Source: B2-G16 sp964528085
GTDB taxonomy: Bacteria > Bipolaricaulota > Bipolaricaulia > UBA7950 > UBA9294
Direction of reading: 5' to 3'
Assembly: GCA_964528085.1 (NCBI GenBank)
Contig: CAZGRE010000052.1
Location: 1 to 7,413, forward strand
Length of the DNA stretch: 7,413 bases
Shown here: in pieces, positions 6,044 through 7,413 of the stretch
How positions within the stretch are numbered: the first letter of the stretch is position 1
Layout of the letters: each line of letters begins with the position of its first letter
Made by a program: the position numbers and the translations under genes
Notes under the pieces: generated by a model
What the model was told of the DNA's origin: nothing
What the model saw: only the letters and a program-made list of their open reading frames with translations
The model's database searches: none

Positions 6044-7212
6044 AGGACCGGAAGCTTTTGATGATCCCCGGCCCGATCGAGTTCGAGCCGGCCGTCCTAT
6101 CGGCGATCGGCTCGCCGACGATGAGCCATGTCGATCCTCTGTTCATCGAGGTCTTCGGCCGGGCGATCGAGCGGATGCGCGAGGTGTGGATCGCCCCGCA
6201 CGGCTGGCCGTTCATCCTCGCCGGCTCGGGGACGCTCGCGATGGACCTCGCCGGGGCCAACCTGATCGAGCCCGGGGATAAGGCCCTCGTCCTCTCGACC
6301 GGGGTGTTCGGGGATCGGTTCGCCGAGCTCCTCTCCCGCTACGGTGCTGAGGTGAGGACGATCTCCTTCCCTCTCGGGGAGACGATCGACTACGAACGCG
6401 TCGAAGCGCAGCTCGAGGCCGGGGGGTTCAAGGTGATGACCGCGACGCACGTCGACACGTCGACCGGGGTCCGCGTCGACCCGGAGCCGTTCGGAAGACT
6501 CGGAGGGGAGTACGATGTCCTCACGATCCTCGACGGTGTCTGCTCGGTGGGCGGGGAGGAGATCCGCCAGGAGGAGTGGGGGATCGACGTCGTCCTCACC
6601 GCATCGCAGAAGGCGATCGGCGTCCCCCCCGGCCTCGCCCTCCTCGTCGCAAGCGAGCGCGCGATCGCTGCGTTTAAGAGGCGGAAGACCCCGGTGCAGA
6701 ACTACTACGCCGATTGGGGGAAATGGCTCCCGATCATGGAGGCGTACGAGGAGAGGCGCCCGTCCTACTTCGGGACCCCGCCGGTGAACCACATCCTCGC
6801 CCTCGACACGAGCCTGAGGCTGATCCTCGAGGAGGGGATGGAGGAGCGGTTCGCACGGCACCGGAGGCTCGCCCGCGCCTTCCGGGCGGGGATCGCTGCC
6901 CTCGGCCTCTCCCAGCTCCCGACCGAGGAATCGCACGCGGCGAACACCCTGACCGCCCCGCGCTATCCAGACGGGATCGATGGCTCGCGGCTCCTCACCC
7001 GGATCCGCCAGGGAGGGGTCGTCCTCGCCGGAGGGCTCCATCCGGAGATCGCAACCGACTATTTTCGTATCGGCCACATGGGAGCGGTCACCCCAGGGGA
7101 TATCCTCGCGACGATCGGGGCGATCGAGTACGGACTTGCCAGAGAAGGGTACAAGTTCGAAACCGGTGCCGGCCTGAGCGCCGTCCAAGGGGCGCTGAAT
7201 GAGGGGGGCTGA
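6040..7212 (+). CDS. Class V PLP aminotransferase, alanine-glyoxylate aminotransferase type (AGX1/AGXT-like)
   Basis: This 390-residue fold-type I PLP enzyme would transfer the amino group of alanine (or serine) to glyoxylate, giving glycine. IPGPIE at 9-14 is the N-terminal signature of the AGT/SPT group. AGSGT at 61-65 binds the cofactor phosphate, THVDTSTG spans 136-143, Asp165 contacts the PLP ring nitrogen, Lys191 in ASQKAIG forms the internal aldimine, and Arg343 in RIGHMG binds the substrate carboxylate. From memory, yeast Agx1 shares LAGSGTL, STG-F-DRFA, THVDTST, DEWG-D--LTASQKAIG and AGG-H-----RIGHMG, an unusually extensive match. AAGGAGG (6029-6035) precedes the ATG. The start overlaps the aldolase stop by four bases, so product glyoxylate would be handed on. 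About 25 extra C-terminal residues follow the conserved end. Serine-pyruvate or serine-glyoxylate specificity is possible. Confidence 0.9.
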   Translation: MKDRKLLMIPGPIEFEPAVLSAIGSPTMSHVDPLFIEVFGRAIERMREVWIAPHGWPFILAGSGTLAMDLAGANLIEPGDKALVLSTGVFGDRFAELLSRYGAEVRTISFPLGETIDYERVEAQLEAGGFKVMTATHVDTSTGVRVDPEPFGRLGGEYDVLTILDGVCSVGGEEIRQEEWGIDVVLTASQKAIGVPPGLALLVASERAIAAFKRRKTPVQNYYADWGKWLPIMEAYEERRPSYFGTPPVNHILALDTSLRLILEEGMEERFARHRRLARAFRAGIAALGLSQLPTEESHAANTLTAPRYPDGIDGSRLLTRIRQGGVVLAGGLHPEIATDYFRIGHMGAVTPGDILATIGAIEYGLAREGYKFETGAGLSAVQGALNEGG

Positions 7213-7413
7213 GGATCCCCTCACCGGCCTTCACGAGGAGATCCGCCGCTGCCGGAGGTGCCTCGATGCCGGATTCCCGATCGCACCCCGGCCGATCTTC
7301 TCCGGTCCGGCAACAGCGCGGATCATGGTCGTCGGCCAGGCGCCGGGGGAAAACGAGGTGAAGACCGGCAGACCGTTCGACGGGCCGGCGGGAAGGAGGC
7401 TCTTCTCCTGGCT
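7199..7413 (+). CDS. Uracil-DNA glycosylase superfamily protein, N-terminal part (cut by window edge)
   Basis: Seventy-one codons plus two bases are present. Cys18 and Cys21 in CRRC match the first two cysteine ligands of the [4Fe-4S] cluster in family 4/5 type enzymes. Residues 42-67 contain VVGQAPG followed by NE, TGRPFDGPAG and RRLF, the family's uracil-binding and catalytic motif region. Members excise uracil from DNA. Gln replaces the usual Glu of GEAPG, so the exact family (4, 5 or a less studied branch of COG1573) is open. The ATG lies 14 bases inside the aminotransferase gene, preceded by a weak AAGGGG at about 7188-7193, so it is translated by coupling from the operon. The pairing of a DNA repair gene with a catabolic operon may only reflect genome compactness. 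The C-terminal half, including the other cluster ligands, is not in the window. Confidence 0.85.
   Translation, partial: MRGAEDPLTGLHEEIRRCRRCLDAGFPIAPRPIFSGPATARIMVVGQAPGENEVKTGRPFDGPAGRRLFSW

Noticed and set aside
6097..7224. Long open frame (375 codons) on the minus strand opposite the aminotransferase gene
   Set aside because: It mirrors a gene with strong family motifs. Its translation is rich in Arg, Glu, Asp, Gly and Pro with no recognisable domain, as expected for a shadow frame in high-GC DNA.
1..7413. CRISPR arrays, insertion sequences, tRNA or rRNA genes, phage or toxin-antitoxin genes
   Set aside because: No direct repeat arrays, transposase motifs, terminal inverted repeats or structural RNA genes were seen. 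Frequent GATC tetramers are explained by the many ATC isoleucine codons following G.

Overview
The window comes from a GC-rich bacterial genome. Genes are tightly packed with 4 to 14 base overlaps, the third codon position is strongly G/C, and coding strands are rich in GAG, AAG and GGG codons. A TPP riboswitch and strong Shine-Dalgarno sites (AGGAGG, AAGGAGGT) favour Bacteria. The Glu/Arg/Ile-rich proteins and iron-sulfur-rich redox enzymes would fit a thermophile or anaerobe, but I cannot name a phylum from the sequence alone.

Layout. (1) Positions 1-118: the minus strand carries a TPP (thiamine pyrophosphate) riboswitch whose 3' end is cut off by the window edge, with a plausible promoter directly upstream. 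The thiamine-related gene it controls lies outside to the left. (2) 119-1186, minus: an M42-family metallo-aminopeptidase with all active-site residues in place. (3) 1187-1303: a divergent, AT-rich intergenic region. It holds a good sigma70-type promoter whose -10 box lies 7 bases before the regulator's ATG, so that mRNA looks leaderless. (4) 1304-7413, plus: one continuous operon-like run. It contains an XRE-cupin regulator, a 695-residue multi-cofactor flavin/iron-sulfur dehydrogenase subunit, a DAO-type flavin dehydrogenase subunit, a DapA-superfamily aldolase resembling 4-hydroxy-2-oxoglutarate aldolase (HOGA1), a class V aminotransferase resembling eukaryotic alanine-glyoxylate aminotransferase (AGX1/AGXT), and the start of a uracil-DNA-glycosylase-superfamily gene cut by the right edge.

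How the genes may work together. The aldolase would split 4-hydroxy-2-oxoglutarate into pyruvate and glyoxylate, and the aminotransferase would turn glyoxylate into glycine. These are the last two steps of the mitochondrial/peroxisomal type of hydroxyproline breakdown. The two-subunit dehydrogenase belongs to the proline dehydrogenase/sarcosine oxidase/HcnBC group and could do the first oxidation (4-hydroxyproline or a relative). The XRE-cupin protein would be the local substrate sensor. The main proposal is therefore a compact prokaryotic 4-hydroxyproline (or 4-hydroxyglutamate) to glycine operon. The 1-pyrroline-5-carboxylate dehydrogenase step is not encoded in the window. The aldolase and aminotransferase families are well supported; the substrate of the dehydrogenase is inference.
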